The position numbers were made by a program, and so were the translations under genes. Under the pieces are notes generated by a model that had not been told where the DNA came from, made no database searches, and was given only the letters and a program-made list of their open reading frames with translations. A DNA stretch of 36,602 nt from a virus, in the IMG/VR virus record IMGVR_UViG_3300027969_002404, positions 1 through 36,602 of that record; one strand, given 5' to 3'. The stretch's first letter is position 1, and each line of letters opens with the position of its first letter. This document shows, in pieces, positions 23,293 through 30,733 of this stretch.

Positions 23293-24705
23293 ATGGAATT
23301 TAGAATTAGAGATGATATTGAAATTAAATCACTATCGTTTAGAAAAAACGAAATAACAACATATACCAGCGAAGATACTGCTAGACTAGTTTCATATTTT
23401 TTATCTGAGATTAATAAAATAACTGATCTAAGTAAACCAATTGGAGTCAAACATGGCTTAATTAGTCATATATCTGCATGTTGCATGTTGGCCTTAATTA
23501 AATCTGGTCGAGATTACGGATTAATTTATTATAAAACTGGCAGTAATCGAGAAAATGCCGATGTTCATTTCTCGCATATTTTTGAATTAGGCCCACTATA
23601 CACATTATATTCTGATGATGCAACCATTATGATGAAATATGAAGCTGAGGGTCTCTCTCATCCAATTGAAACAGATTTAACTTTTAGATTTAGTGAAGCA
23701 CAGACAGTTTATGCATTATCTCTAGAATCTGACGTATTGGAAATTTTAACAAACACTGGTAAAATAGAAGAAAGTGCAGTCAAGGCTGCAATGGAACATT
23801 ATTTTTCAGAAGACGATTTTTGTGTTTTTAGCAGGCCACTGAGGCATGTTGGTGTAGCAACCCTTTGTATATATCCGGCTTTATTTAAAGCCAAAGGAAT
23901 TGCATTCTGTAGAGAAATTGAAGATTGGAAAAAATTATATCATCTAGCTACTCACGTGCATATGGGCTATGATATGATGACTACTAAATTTCCATTGCCA
24001 CAGAAATTGCGGATGTTAACTACCGGTGGATATGATTTCAATAAAGATTTTATAGAATATGCACATTTACAATCAGAAATAGAAAACATTGTAGATTGCT
24101 ATGGAACCAGAAATTATCCACCACCTATGGCAATTCGTCATTTGAGGGGGTCTAATTATCCCATTCCATTTAAATGGATTAATGAATATATTAAGCCAAA
24201 ATTTGAAAATAATTGGTTATATTTGTCAGATGATGAATTAACTTTTAAAGGGACAGATTATCAATATAAAAGAATCGATACAGTATTTGCAGTAGATGAC
24301 AATACCTTTCATTTACTAGATATTTCTACTTTATACAAAGATCCTTTGCCGGAGGTTGATATTTCTACAGTGGAAGTTTCTGAGATCGCTGTCTTAAACA
24401 AAGATATTTTCCAAGAAATTGACGTTTCCACTCTACACGAAAATTTCTTAAAAAAGATTAAAAAAGAAAAATTAAATGCAATTTCGAATATAAGAATGAA
24501 TCATCAAAATTATTCGGATAATGATTTTGTAGATTTTGTAAGCCGTAATTCAAATTTAAATTTGAAACTTGCATACCATCATGAAAACGGACATTTTAAT
24601 CCTAAAATATTAGTTAACGCAAATGAATTAGACGACAGTTTAAAATTTGTCAAGGATAATGATATCGAAGCAGTGATTTATATCAAATATGATGTGCCGC
24701 AATGA
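23293..24705 (+). CDS. Divergent adenylate-forming (ANL-like) protein, function unknown
   Basis: 470 residues. A central region resembles acyl-CoA synthetase/ANL enzymes: RPLRHVGVATLCIYPALFKA (181-200), KLRMLTTGGYDF (238-249, family LRxxxxGG), IVDCYGTRNYPPP (266-278, family xxxxYGxTE) and a later YKRIDTVFAVDDN (family GRxDDxI). The usual N-terminal phosphate-binding loop TSGTTGxPK is not obvious; KTGSNRENADVHFSH (81-95) occupies its place. The C-terminal 120 residues include a repeated acidic DIST/DVST pattern. Such enzymes activate carboxylates with ATP. It is co-transcribed with uvsE. The assignment is by eye and could be wrong; the frame itself is secure. Confidence 0.5.
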   Translation: MEFRIRDDIEIKSLSFRKNEITTYTSEDTARLVSYFLSEINKITDLSKPIGVKHGLISHISACCMLALIKSGRDYGLIYYKTGSNRENADVHFSHIFELGPLYTLYSDDATIMMKYEAEGLSHPIETDLTFRFSEAQTVYALSLESDVLEILTNTGKIEESAVKAAMEHYFSEDDFCVFSRPLRHVGVATLCIYPALFKAKGIAFCREIEDWKKLYHLATHVHMGYDMMTTKFPLPQKLRMLTTGGYDFNKDFIEYAHLQSEIENIVDCYGTRNYPPPMAIRHLRGSNYPIPFKWINEYIKPKFENNWLYLSDDELTFKGTDYQYKRIDTVFAVDDNTFHLLDISTLYKDPLPEVDISTVEVSEIAVLNKDIFQEIDVSTLHENFLKKIKKEKLNAISNIRMNHQNYSDNDFVDFVSRNSNLNLKLAYHHENGHFNPKILVNANELDDSLKFVKDNDIEAVIYIKYDVPQ

Positions 24706-24836
24706 CCAACGAACAAGCATTAGAATTGTATGCCGCAATGGAAGTAGAGTTTGGTGTACTGCCCGACTTTGAGCACTATCCAATTCAATTTCAATATTAC
24801 TATAAACTTTTCAAATTAATTAAAAGTAGGAATTAG
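24702..24836 (+). CDS. Small unknown protein (44 aa)
   Basis: A 44-codon frame coupled by ATGA to the end of the preceding gene. MTNEQALELYAAMEVEFGVL is an amphipathic helix, followed by an aromatic patch (HYPIQFQYYYKLFKLIKS). No family is recognised. The short length and lack of its own Shine-Dalgarno leave some doubt, but the start-stop overlap matches the style of this genome. Confidence 0.6.
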   Translation: MTNEQALELYAAMEVEFGVLPDFEHYPIQFQYYYKLFKLIKSRN

Positions 24837-24865
24837 TGATCAAACACTAAAATAATAGCAGAAAA

Positions 24866-24957
24866 ATGTTGCGTCGCAACATAAATAATGTTATAATAAA
24901 CACATAGCGTCTAAGGATAGAGCTATTTTATTACTTGCTTACATTAAGGAGAAAATT
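24866..24957 (+). promoter_or_regulatory. Phasin-gene control region: 17-bp palindromic operator, extended -10, late box, strong RBS
   Basis: ATGTTGCG-T-CGCAACAT (24866-24882) is a perfect palindrome with 8-bp arms. The candidate -35 TTGCGT (24869-24874) lies inside it; 17 bases on is the extended -10 TGTTATAAT (TATAAT 24892-24897). TAAATA at 24882-24887 sits in the spacer. TAAGGAG at 24945-24951 is six bases before the ATG at 24958. This looks like a repressible strong early promoter with a possible second late start. Confidence 0.82.
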
Positions 24958-25233
24958 ATGTTTACAGTAGATTCAACAGTAGATACCATTCAAAATGGTA
25001 AAAAACAATTCGTTAAGACTTTCGTACAAAACGAAACAGCGGCAACAGCAATGAATGAGTTCATTGATGCACAGGCCGAATACACTAAGAAAGCCGCTAA
25101 AGTTGGTATGGATACATTCACAACATTGGCCACAGAGTCAACTAAAGCCATGCAAAATGCTATGAAATTTGACTACACTAAGTTCGGTGAAGGCATTATG
25201 AAGGCTTACACAGCTACTACATCTAAGAAATAA
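24958..25233 (+). CDS. Phasin-like small helical protein (91 aa)
   Basis: 91 residues, almost all helical, with no cysteine. The pattern AQAEYTKKAAKVGMDTFTTL and TKAMQNAMKFDYTKFGEGIM resembles phasins (amphipathic helices that coat polyhydroxyalkanoate granules), although at 91 residues it is shorter than most. Phasin_2-type proteins also act as regulators or chaperones. The gene is monocistronic, with a near-ideal promoter, operator palindrome, strong Shine-Dalgarno and terminator, so it is probably very highly expressed. If truly a phasin, it implies a PHA-storing host. The alternative is a phage-specific helical protein with only compositional resemblance. Confidence 0.55.
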   Translation: MFTVDSTVDTIQNGKKQFVKTFVQNETAATAMNEFIDAQAEYTKKAAKVGMDTFTTLATESTKAMQNAMKFDYTKFGEGIMKAYTATTSKK

Positions 25234-25254
25234 TTAAATTTTACTTCTAGATCA

Positions 25255-25290
25255 ATCCTTGCTAAATAACATATTAGCAAGGATTTTTTT
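25255..25290 (+). terminator. Terminator of the phasin gene with nested late box and Shine-Dalgarno
   Basis: ATCCTTGCTAA (25255-25265) pairs perfectly with TTAGCAAGGAT (25274-25284), followed by seven Ts (25284-25290) that end exactly at the next ATG (25291). TAAATA (25263-25268) spans the end of the left arm and the loop. AAGGA (25279-25283), the ribosome binding site of the next gene, is in the right arm. Confidence 0.9.
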
Positions 25291-25836
25291 ATGAGATTTA
25301 ACGAATTCAATGAAGGCATAGACCCTAGTGCAAAAGCCGCAATCAAAGGTATGCGTGAACTAAGCGGTGATCAATACTATGGTTTATACAAAACTATGAA
25401 AGATGTTGCTGGCCATGATGGCGAAAAGCAAACAGCTCCTGAAGGTGTAACAGATCACGAAGTCAGCGACAAGCCATTTGCTTATGCTTATACTGATGAA
25501 GAAAAGAATATGATCAAAGGTGTAGATCCCAAAGCTAAACAGATTACCAGCGATAAGAGTGAAGAACTAGATGAAGGTGTAGCAGAAGCAGGCAATAATT
25601 ATCATGCTAACCGTACAGGTTTTGCTAAACCACAAGGACATAGAGATGATGAGCGTCATGATTTAGATGTAGCCCGTCCGCTAATCTACGGATTAAAAAT
25701 CAACGGCAAGATTTGGCAGAAAGACGGCAACACAGTTACATTCTTTACTAAAGAACGTGCCTTGGCTGCTAGAAATGCTATACTTGCAAAACGTCCGGAC
25801 GTAGAAGTTGGACTAGCACAAAGACCACAGGATTGA
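25291..25836 (+). CDS. Phage protein with MRFNEFNEG start (181 aa)
   Basis: 181 residues, polar and charged. It starts MRFNEFNEGIDPSAKAAIKG, has a disordered middle (KQITSDKSEELDEGVAEAGN) and a C-terminal folded part (RPLIYGLKINGKIWQKDGNT, ERALAARNAILAKRP). No catalytic motif is recognised. The N-terminus resembles the short capsid-targeting sequences of T4 internal proteins, which are cut by the prohead protease at [LI/F]xE sites. This is an inference from the first ten residues only. A late start inside the preceding terminator would drive it. Confidence 0.75.
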   Translation: MRFNEFNEGIDPSAKAAIKGMRELSGDQYYGLYKTMKDVAGHDGEKQTAPEGVTDHEVSDKPFAYAYTDEEKNMIKGVDPKAKQITSDKSEELDEGVAEAGNNYHANRTGFAKPQGHRDDERHDLDVARPLIYGLKINGKIWQKDGNTVTFFTKERALAARNAILAKRPDVEVGLAQRPQD

Positions 25837-25840
25837 TATT

Positions 25841-26239
25841 ATGCGTTTAGATGAATTCACAGACAACGATGTTCCAGAAGTTGGAGACATACTAGAAGTA
25901 GAGATAGGCGACGAAGTTGTTGAAACTGTGATCGCTGCCATAGACAACGGTGACTATATCTGCGAAACAGACAATGATGTAAGTATGTCTTTGTTAGAAG
26001 CAGAGTATCACGGACGTAAAGTTAAATTAGGCAAACCCATGCCAGGCGATGTTAAAAAATCAAAGGTGTATGTTAGAAATCCTAAAACAGGTAAAGTAAT
26101 TAAAGTAAACTTTGGCGATCCTAATATGCGTATTAAGAAAAGTAACCCTGCACGTAGACGTAGTTTTAGAGCAAGACATAACTGCGCTAATCCTGGACCA
26201 AGAACTAAAGCACGTTACTGGAGTTGTAGTAAGTGGTGA
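25841..26239 (+). CDS. Phage protein with conserved basic Cys-containing C-terminus (132 aa)
   Basis: 132 residues. The N-terminal half is acidic (MRLDEFTDNDVPEVGDILEV). The C-terminal half is strongly basic and reads VYVRNPKTGKVIKVNFGDPN, then RIKKSNPARRRSFRARHNCA, then PGPRTKARYWSCSKW. I have seen this ending in many large environmental phages as a protein of unknown function (I believe DUF5872-like; unverified). The basic end with two cysteines and conserved aromatics looks nucleic-acid-binding. It shares the MR[FL]xEF opening with the preceding gene and is separated from it by four bases. Confidence 0.78.
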   Translation: MRLDEFTDNDVPEVGDILEVEIGDEVVETVIAAIDNGDYICETDNDVSMSLLEAEYHGRKVKLGKPMPGDVKKSKVYVRNPKTGKVIKVNFGDPNMRIKKSNPARRRSFRARHNCANPGPRTKARYWSCSKW

Positions 26240-26868
26240 CCTTGACGGATAATGAATTTAACTCAGATGGCTATTGGCGAAACCCAATAGCCAAATTGCT
26301 TTATACGCCCACATACGAAGATGTTGAATTGTTTGATCAAAACGGCTACGATCTAACACAATTAGAACAGCACTTTGCTTACGGTAATTATGTTAAACCT
26401 AAACGACAACGTGAACATAGATTTGCAATTAAAAAAGACTGGCATACACAATTCGTTAAATTAGAAGGTTGCGTGTTAAATCACAGCAGTCTATTTGAAC
26501 GCAAAGCCTACGCTGATCTTGCCTTAGAACAATTACAGCATTGGGCAGACAAACTTCCGTTAATACACAAAGTTATATCTATACGAGCAAAGTGGGGTTT
26601 AGACTTTAGTATGGATTATGTTGACCGTCAAGGTAATGCCTTTGAAGTATTGCATTGGGAATGGGACAGTTTTGATTTCAATGAAATATCTGCAATTAAG
26701 CAAGAGATAGAACCAATACTGACCAGCATAGATTGGACAGACGCTGTGAACCATTTGATTAAATACAAAGAGAAATGGCACCATTTAGACTTCTTTGCAC
26801 AAAGCGATTGGAAGTGTAATTACTTTGGAGTACCAAAGGAACGATTCAAAATGGTCATATGGAAATAA
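26233..26868 (+). CDS. Phage protein of unknown function (211 aa)
   Basis: 211 residues, soluble, rich in Trp and His: FNSDGYWRNPIAKLLYTPTY, RFAIKKDWHTQF, KVISIRAKWGLDFSMDYVDR, EVLHWEWDSFDF and KEKWHHLDFFAQSDWKCNYF. No domain is recognised and no metal motif is clear. The start overlaps the preceding gene by 7 bases; the first codon is either GTG at 26236 or the ATG-like start at 26233, and no strong Shine-Dalgarno distinguishes them. It ends two bases before the nuclease gene. Confidence 0.7.
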   Translation: MVTLTDNEFNSDGYWRNPIAKLLYTPTYEDVELFDQNGYDLTQLEQHFAYGNYVKPKRQREHRFAIKKDWHTQFVKLEGCVLNHSSLFERKAYADLALEQLQHWADKLPLIHKVISIRAKWGLDFSMDYVDRQGNAFEVLHWEWDSFDFNEISAIKQEIEPILTSIDWTDAVNHLIKYKEKWHHLDFFAQSDWKCNYFGVPKERFKMVIWK

Positions 26869-26870
26869 TA

Positions 26871-27683
26871 ATGAAAAGAATAATATCTGTATTTTTAATG
26901 CTTGTAAGTACACAAGCATTCGCCTGGGAACAACGTAACCCATTACCCTTAGAACAATGTAAAGTTCACAGCCCATACGGCTTTGCGTCTACACAACGTC
27001 CTGCTAATCCTATATGCAGAGAAGCATACCTGGTTGCTTATGATGCTCCTGTTAAGATTCCTGCCTATGTTGCTTATACATTAACACCTCCTAACGCACT
27101 AGGATGCTGGCCACGTACAAATGCTTTTGTAGCAGACAAATCAGTACAAGGTGGTGCTCGTCCAGATGACTACGCTGGCACAGGCTACGATAAAGGACAT
27201 GCCGCACCAGACGGCGATTTGAGCTGGAGTGAGATTGTCGAATACGAAAGTTTTTTAATGACAAACATGTATCCTCAGCACGGCAGTTTAAACAGGGGAA
27301 TATGGAAGTTGTTAGAGACGTCCATCAGAGGTTGGACAGTCCAACGCAACCAGCCTTTTACCATATACGTTGGCGCATTCTATGGCGCTGGTAATGAAAC
27401 AATCGGTGCTGGCGTAATTGTCCCGCATGGTTACTATAAGATTGTAATTAACAATGCCACTAAAGAAATTGCAGGGTGGGCGTTTCCGCACACAAAACCC
27501 TATGTTAACTTAGGCAATGATTTAACCAAATTCCGTTTACCTATTAGTCAAATTCAAACAACTGCAGGTGTACAATATAAGTTTCCTGCAGGTGCCAAAG
27601 AATTAAATCCTGGTGCAGAATGGGCAGTTGATTATGGTGCGTTGACTAATGCTAAACGTGCTAAATGTAAGACTAACGATTAA
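26871..27683 (+). CDS. Secreted DNA/RNA non-specific endonuclease (NUC1 family)
   Basis: 270 residues from the ATG at 26871, which gives a clean signal peptide MKRIISVFLMLVSTQAFA with cleavage before WEQ. The ATG at 26859 would overlap the preceding gene and spoil the signal. The ββα-metal nuclease motif is DKGH at 107-110, with catalytic His110 followed by AAPDGD; the usual form is DRGH. MTNMYPQHGSLNRGIWKLLE (130-149) holds the metal-binding Asn and the N-x3-W-x-x-LE motif. It would act in the periplasm or outside the cell, degrading DNA and RNA. For a phage this could recycle nucleotides or block competing DNA. Confidence 0.88.
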   Translation: MKRIISVFLMLVSTQAFAWEQRNPLPLEQCKVHSPYGFASTQRPANPICREAYLVAYDAPVKIPAYVAYTLTPPNALGCWPRTNAFVADKSVQGGARPDDYAGTGYDKGHAAPDGDLSWSEIVEYESFLMTNMYPQHGSLNRGIWKLLETSIRGWTVQRNQPFTIYVGAFYGAGNETIGAGVIVPHGYYKIVINNATKEIAGWAFPHTKPYVNLGNDLTKFRLPISQIQTTAGVQYKFPAGAKELNPGAEWAVDYGALTNAKRAKCKTND

Positions 27684-28414
27684 AGTTTAGTATACGCAAA
27701 GTACAATCTATCGTTGTTATCCTTCTTAAAGGTATCTAATTTTAGATTGTACTTTTCAGCAAATTCATTTACAACTTCGAAACTCCACGGGAATATGTCT
27801 ACATAAGGACCTGTCTTATGTAGAATTCCTGGATTAGCACGTAGATAAAACTTACCGCCTTGTTTTAACAAGTTAACACAATGACTAAATCTTGCTTCAA
27901 TTTCGTCCTTGCTATTAAAGTTAATACTACCTAAGGCCATAATAACATCATGACTTTCTGGTTTCACTTTGTAATCTAAAATATCAACTTCATAATCAGC
28001 TTGATTGTTATATGGATCAATACCTATGATATTTTGTATACGTCCTTTGAAAGGATGATATCCACAGCCCACATCTAATACTTTTTCTGGGTTAAGTTTA
28101 TTAACTTCTTCAGCTAATTCCCAACCTGTATGTTCGTAATCGCCTGTACGTGGCTTCCATATCTCACCAAAGAAACGATTGATATACCGTTCACTTAAAT
28201 CTGCTGTGATTTCTTTTAGTGTGCCAATATAATCGCAGGGTAAATGAAGTTCAGCTTCTACAGCATCTTTGAACTTGCTATATCGAGCAGGTGTCCAAGG
28301 TAAATCTTGGACTATGGTATTTTCTTCGAAACCATTAAAAATTTTTTCATACTTGGGTAAATTAAACGCAAGTTGTAAATTTTTTTGTAAAAGTGTAAAA
28401 ATTTTAGTATTCAT
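27680..28414 (-). CDS. Class I SAM-dependent methyltransferase
   Basis: 244 residues from the ATG at 28412-28414. A TTG-started extension to 28447 is possible but has no ribosome binding site. The Rossmann core has motif I VLDVGCGYHPF, motif II IIGIDPYNN, then DYEVDILDY, and motif IV HDVIMALGSINF, followed by LLKQGGKFYLRANPG. The substrate is not evident; there is no DNA-methyltransferase catalytic motif (such as DPPY or PC), so a protein, lipid or small-molecule target is more likely. It is transcribed leftward, with its stop overlapping the nuclease stop by a few bases. Confidence 0.85.
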   Translation of the reverse strand: MNTKIFTLLQKNLQLAFNLPKYEKIFNGFEENTIVQDLPWTPARYSKFKDAVEAELHLPCDYIGTLKEITADLSERYINRFFGEIWKPRTGDYEHTGWELAEEVNKLNPEKVLDVGCGYHPFKGRIQNIIGIDPYNNQADYEVDILDYKVKPESHDVIMALGSINFNSKDEIEARFSHCVNLLKQGGKFYLRANPGILHKTGPYVDIFPWSFEVVNEFAEKYNLKLDTFKKDNNDRLYFAYTKL

Positions 28415-28435
28415 AGTGTTTTTTGATTCTTTGTC

Positions 28436-28483
28436 ATAAATAAACAATGTAAACTAATATATATCAGATTAGTTCACTATTTA
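28436..28483. promoter_or_regulatory. Facing late boxes around a hairpin (methyltransferase / TctC-like gene)
   Basis: Plus strand ATAAATA at 28436-28442 faces the gene at 28501; minus strand TAAATA at 28483-28478 faces the methyltransferase. Predicted starts (about 28448 and 28472) would make the two 5' leaders overlap in antisense. AACTAAT (28452-28458) and ATTAGTT (28468-28474) form a 7-bp inverted repeat between them. AAAGGA lies about 4 bases before the ATG at 28501. Confidence 0.5.
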
Positions 28484-28500
28484 AATTGTAAAGGAACATC

Positions 28501-29475
28501 ATGAAAAAGTTATTGGCAATATTAGCCCTAATCCCAGCACTAGCATTTGCGTGGGAACCCTCCAAACCAGTACAAGTATATATTGGTAATACGCCAGGTG
28601 CCGGCAATGAAATGGCATTTAGAAAACTAGCAGAAATCGTACAAAAACAAAATCCCAAGTTTACTTATGTTGTACAAAACATTCCTGGTGCTGACTCTGT
28701 TATCGCCAACAACAAGTTCTTAGATGTACCAAATGATGGCCACACAATTAACTTACCAAGTCACATGAGCAGTTATGTTACTAATGACATTTGGGAAAAG
28801 AATATTAAAAAATACAACTACGATAGTTTTGTTGATGTTTTAACAATGGGCAAGAGTCCTTTAGTATTAGTTGCTAGTGTTAAAAGCGACGTTAATACTC
28901 CGGAACAATTTGTACGTTTGATTCGTACTGCAACAAGTCCTGTTAATGTAGCTATTGGTGGCGGAGCACATAGAACAGCTTTTGAATATTTGATGGACAA
29001 AGGCAAAGGTAATAAAGACGTAGTTAAGAGTATTAAGTTTAATGGTCCATTACCAGCTGTTACTAGTGTAGCAAGTTATGATGGTAAAGTTGGTACAGAG
29101 TTTGGTATTATGCCTATTGCTGTTGCTAAGCCATTAGTAGAAGCAGGTAAAGTAAAAGCTATCGGATTCACTGGCACACAACGTATGGCACAGTTTCCAA
29201 ACGTTCCATTGTTGCGTGATGTAGCACCAGGCATTAACGTGTATGCGGCTTGGAGTATTCAGTTACCTCCAGGTACAGACAAAGAAATTACTGCATGGTA
29301 TCAGCAACAATTTGCTGCCGCTGTTCGTAGTAAAGAGTATAGAGAATACACAGATGCCAATGTTATTTTTTACGCAGAAGATGAATTAACTCCTGCAGGA
29401 TTGAAAAAGCACATGGATGAACTACGCACGGCATTTATCCCTGTACTAAGTAAAATTGATCTTAGCAAGGAATAA
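28501..29475 (+). CDS. TctC/Bug-family periplasmic solute-binding protein
   Basis: 324 residues with signal peptide MKKLLAILALIPALAFA, cleaved before WEP. The mature protein follows the tripartite tricarboxylate transporter receptor family: PVQVYIGNTPGAGNEMAFRK (binding-loop region PGxGN), VVQNIPGADSVIANN, VNVAIGGGAHRTAFEYLM, VKAIGFTGTQRMAQFPNVPL and QLPPGTDKEITAWYQQQF. Bug proteins capture carboxylates or other small anions for TctAB or act in sensing. The membrane subunits are not here. A phage-borne receptor would have to use host TctAB or change surface/periplasmic binding. Length matches the family (about 320). Confidence 0.9.
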   Translation: MKKLLAILALIPALAFAWEPSKPVQVYIGNTPGAGNEMAFRKLAEIVQKQNPKFTYVVQNIPGADSVIANNKFLDVPNDGHTINLPSHMSSYVTNDIWEKNIKKYNYDSFVDVLTMGKSPLVLVASVKSDVNTPEQFVRLIRTATSPVNVAIGGGAHRTAFEYLMDKGKGNKDVVKSIKFNGPLPAVTSVASYDGKVGTEFGIMPIAVAKPLVEAGKVKAIGFTGTQRMAQFPNVPLLRDVAPGINVYAAWSIQLPPGTDKEITAWYQQQFAAAVRSKEYREYTDANVIFYAEDELTPAGLKKHMDELRTAFIPVLSKIDLSKE

Positions 29476-29477
29476 AA

Positions 29478-30110
29478 TTGAAATATATATTTGTAGCAGG
29501 TGCTCCAGGCAGTAAATGGAGCTCCGTAGTTAAAAACATTTACTACAGTCCGGACATCGATAACAGTGATTACAGAGATGAATGGACTTATTATCATGAC
29601 GCTGGTGATACTGGCGTTAAAGATTTAATGCATTTAGGTGCATACTTTGATCCTGGCATGATTAGTCCATTGCCAGAAGATTTAACAACATTAAATCGTG
29701 AACAATTAGAAGCACTATTTGAACCACCATTTCAATTTAAAGAATCCAAAGGTACACGAATTATTAAAAGCCATGTGTTTAGCAATCACATTGAACATTT
29801 ACGTAAATTGTTTCCCGAAGTTCCTATTGTAATTGTACATCGCAGTGATGACAGTTGTTTGGGTTGGTGGGTCAAATGTGGACACTTTGATATTACATAT
29901 CCTGATTATCATGAATACTTTAAAGATTTAAAGAACATGGCTAAGATTATTAAAAGTCAAAATGCTGATATTTTAACTGCATGGTGGAAATACAATGGTA
30001 AAATTGTCACAGACAATATTCAATTAGCCAAGGCATTAAAAATTGAATTACCCACTAAAGAGTATTTCCAAGATTACGCAATATCCGATATACGGGTTAT
30101 GGTAATTTAA
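29478..30110 (+). CDS. Sulfotransferase-like P-loop protein (210 aa)
   Basis: 210 residues. MKYIFVAGAPGSKWSSVVKN is a P-loop of the sulfotransferase kind, with a Ser/Trp pattern after the glycine instead of the strict GKS/T. IVIVHRSDDSCLGWWVKCGH resembles the 3'-phosphate-binding segment (RxPxxxxxS) of PAPS-dependent sulfotransferases. RIIKSHVFSNH matches the KSH strand of that family. Transfer of sulfate to a carbohydrate or similar acceptor is the likely reaction, but the match is remote. It follows the TctC-like gene after two bases and overlaps the next by one base (TAATG). Confidence 0.6.
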   Translation: MKYIFVAGAPGSKWSSVVKNIYYSPDIDNSDYRDEWTYYHDAGDTGVKDLMHLGAYFDPGMISPLPEDLTTLNREQLEALFEPPFQFKESKGTRIIKSHVFSNHIEHLRKLFPEVPIVIVHRSDDSCLGWWVKCGHFDITYPDYHEYFKDLKNMAKIIKSQNADILTAWWKYNGKIVTDNIQLAKALKIELPTKEYFQDYAISDIRVMVI

Positions 30111-30733
30111 TGAAAACTATGTTAATTGTCACAGGGCCGCAAGGCTCTGGCAATCATTTGTTTAGTAAAATATTTGCGCTTAACAATAAAGTCTACGGTT
30201 GGAATCAATTATTAGATACATTTTGGATAGCACATAAAGATGAACCGTTTGCAGAGCATTGGAACAATCCTGAACTGTTAAAGTCATTTGATTGGATGCA
30301 AAGTGATTACTATGTTACTAGTATTAGTTGTCCATATCACAATATAGATATTCCTACAATTCCTAACTATCAACAATTTATTGCTACGTTACAAGAATTA
30401 AATATCAAAGTTAAACTAGCAATTATTGGACGTGATCAAAATATTTTAAAAAGTCAGCAACAGCGTGTTAGAAATCGTGTGTCGTTGAATGATTTTATAG
30501 AACAATTAGACTATCTCAATACTTTAGATCCTATATACCTAAGTCAAGAATTATTATACTTGTACAAAGAACATTATGTTAATAACATTGCTAAGTTGTT
30601 AGATTTTCCTATGAATAGCAATGATCCTAGGATTGCAGAGATATTAGAATCCGATGCAAATAGTAAATACATCAACGACATTGAAATTCAAGAATTAGAC
30701 AAATTTGTCAGAAAGGTCAGTTTTATAAAATGA
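30110..30733 (+). CDS. P-loop NTPase/sulfotransferase-like protein (207 aa)
   Basis: 207 residues starting MKTMLIVTGPQGSGNHLFSK, a P-loop GPQGSGNH with Asn where kinases have Lys. IKVKLAIIGRDQNILKSQQQ occupies the place of the R..S nucleotide-3'-phosphate segment, as in the preceding protein. The two genes are therefore probably distant paralogues with sulfotransferase-like folds. The missing Lys makes a standard kinase unlikely. Position between the sulfotransferase-like gene and a 2OG oxygenase suggests a surface- or sugar-modification set. It is linked by TAATG upstream and ATGA downstream. Confidence 0.6.
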   Translation: MKTMLIVTGPQGSGNHLFSKIFALNNKVYGWNQLLDTFWIAHKDEPFAEHWNNPELLKSFDWMQSDYYVTSISCPYHNIDIPTIPNYQQFIATLQELNIKVKLAIIGRDQNILKSQQQRVRNRVSLNDFIEQLDYLNTLDPIYLSQELLYLYKEHYVNNIAKLLDFPMNSNDPRIAEILESDANSKYINDIEIQELDKFVRKVSFIK

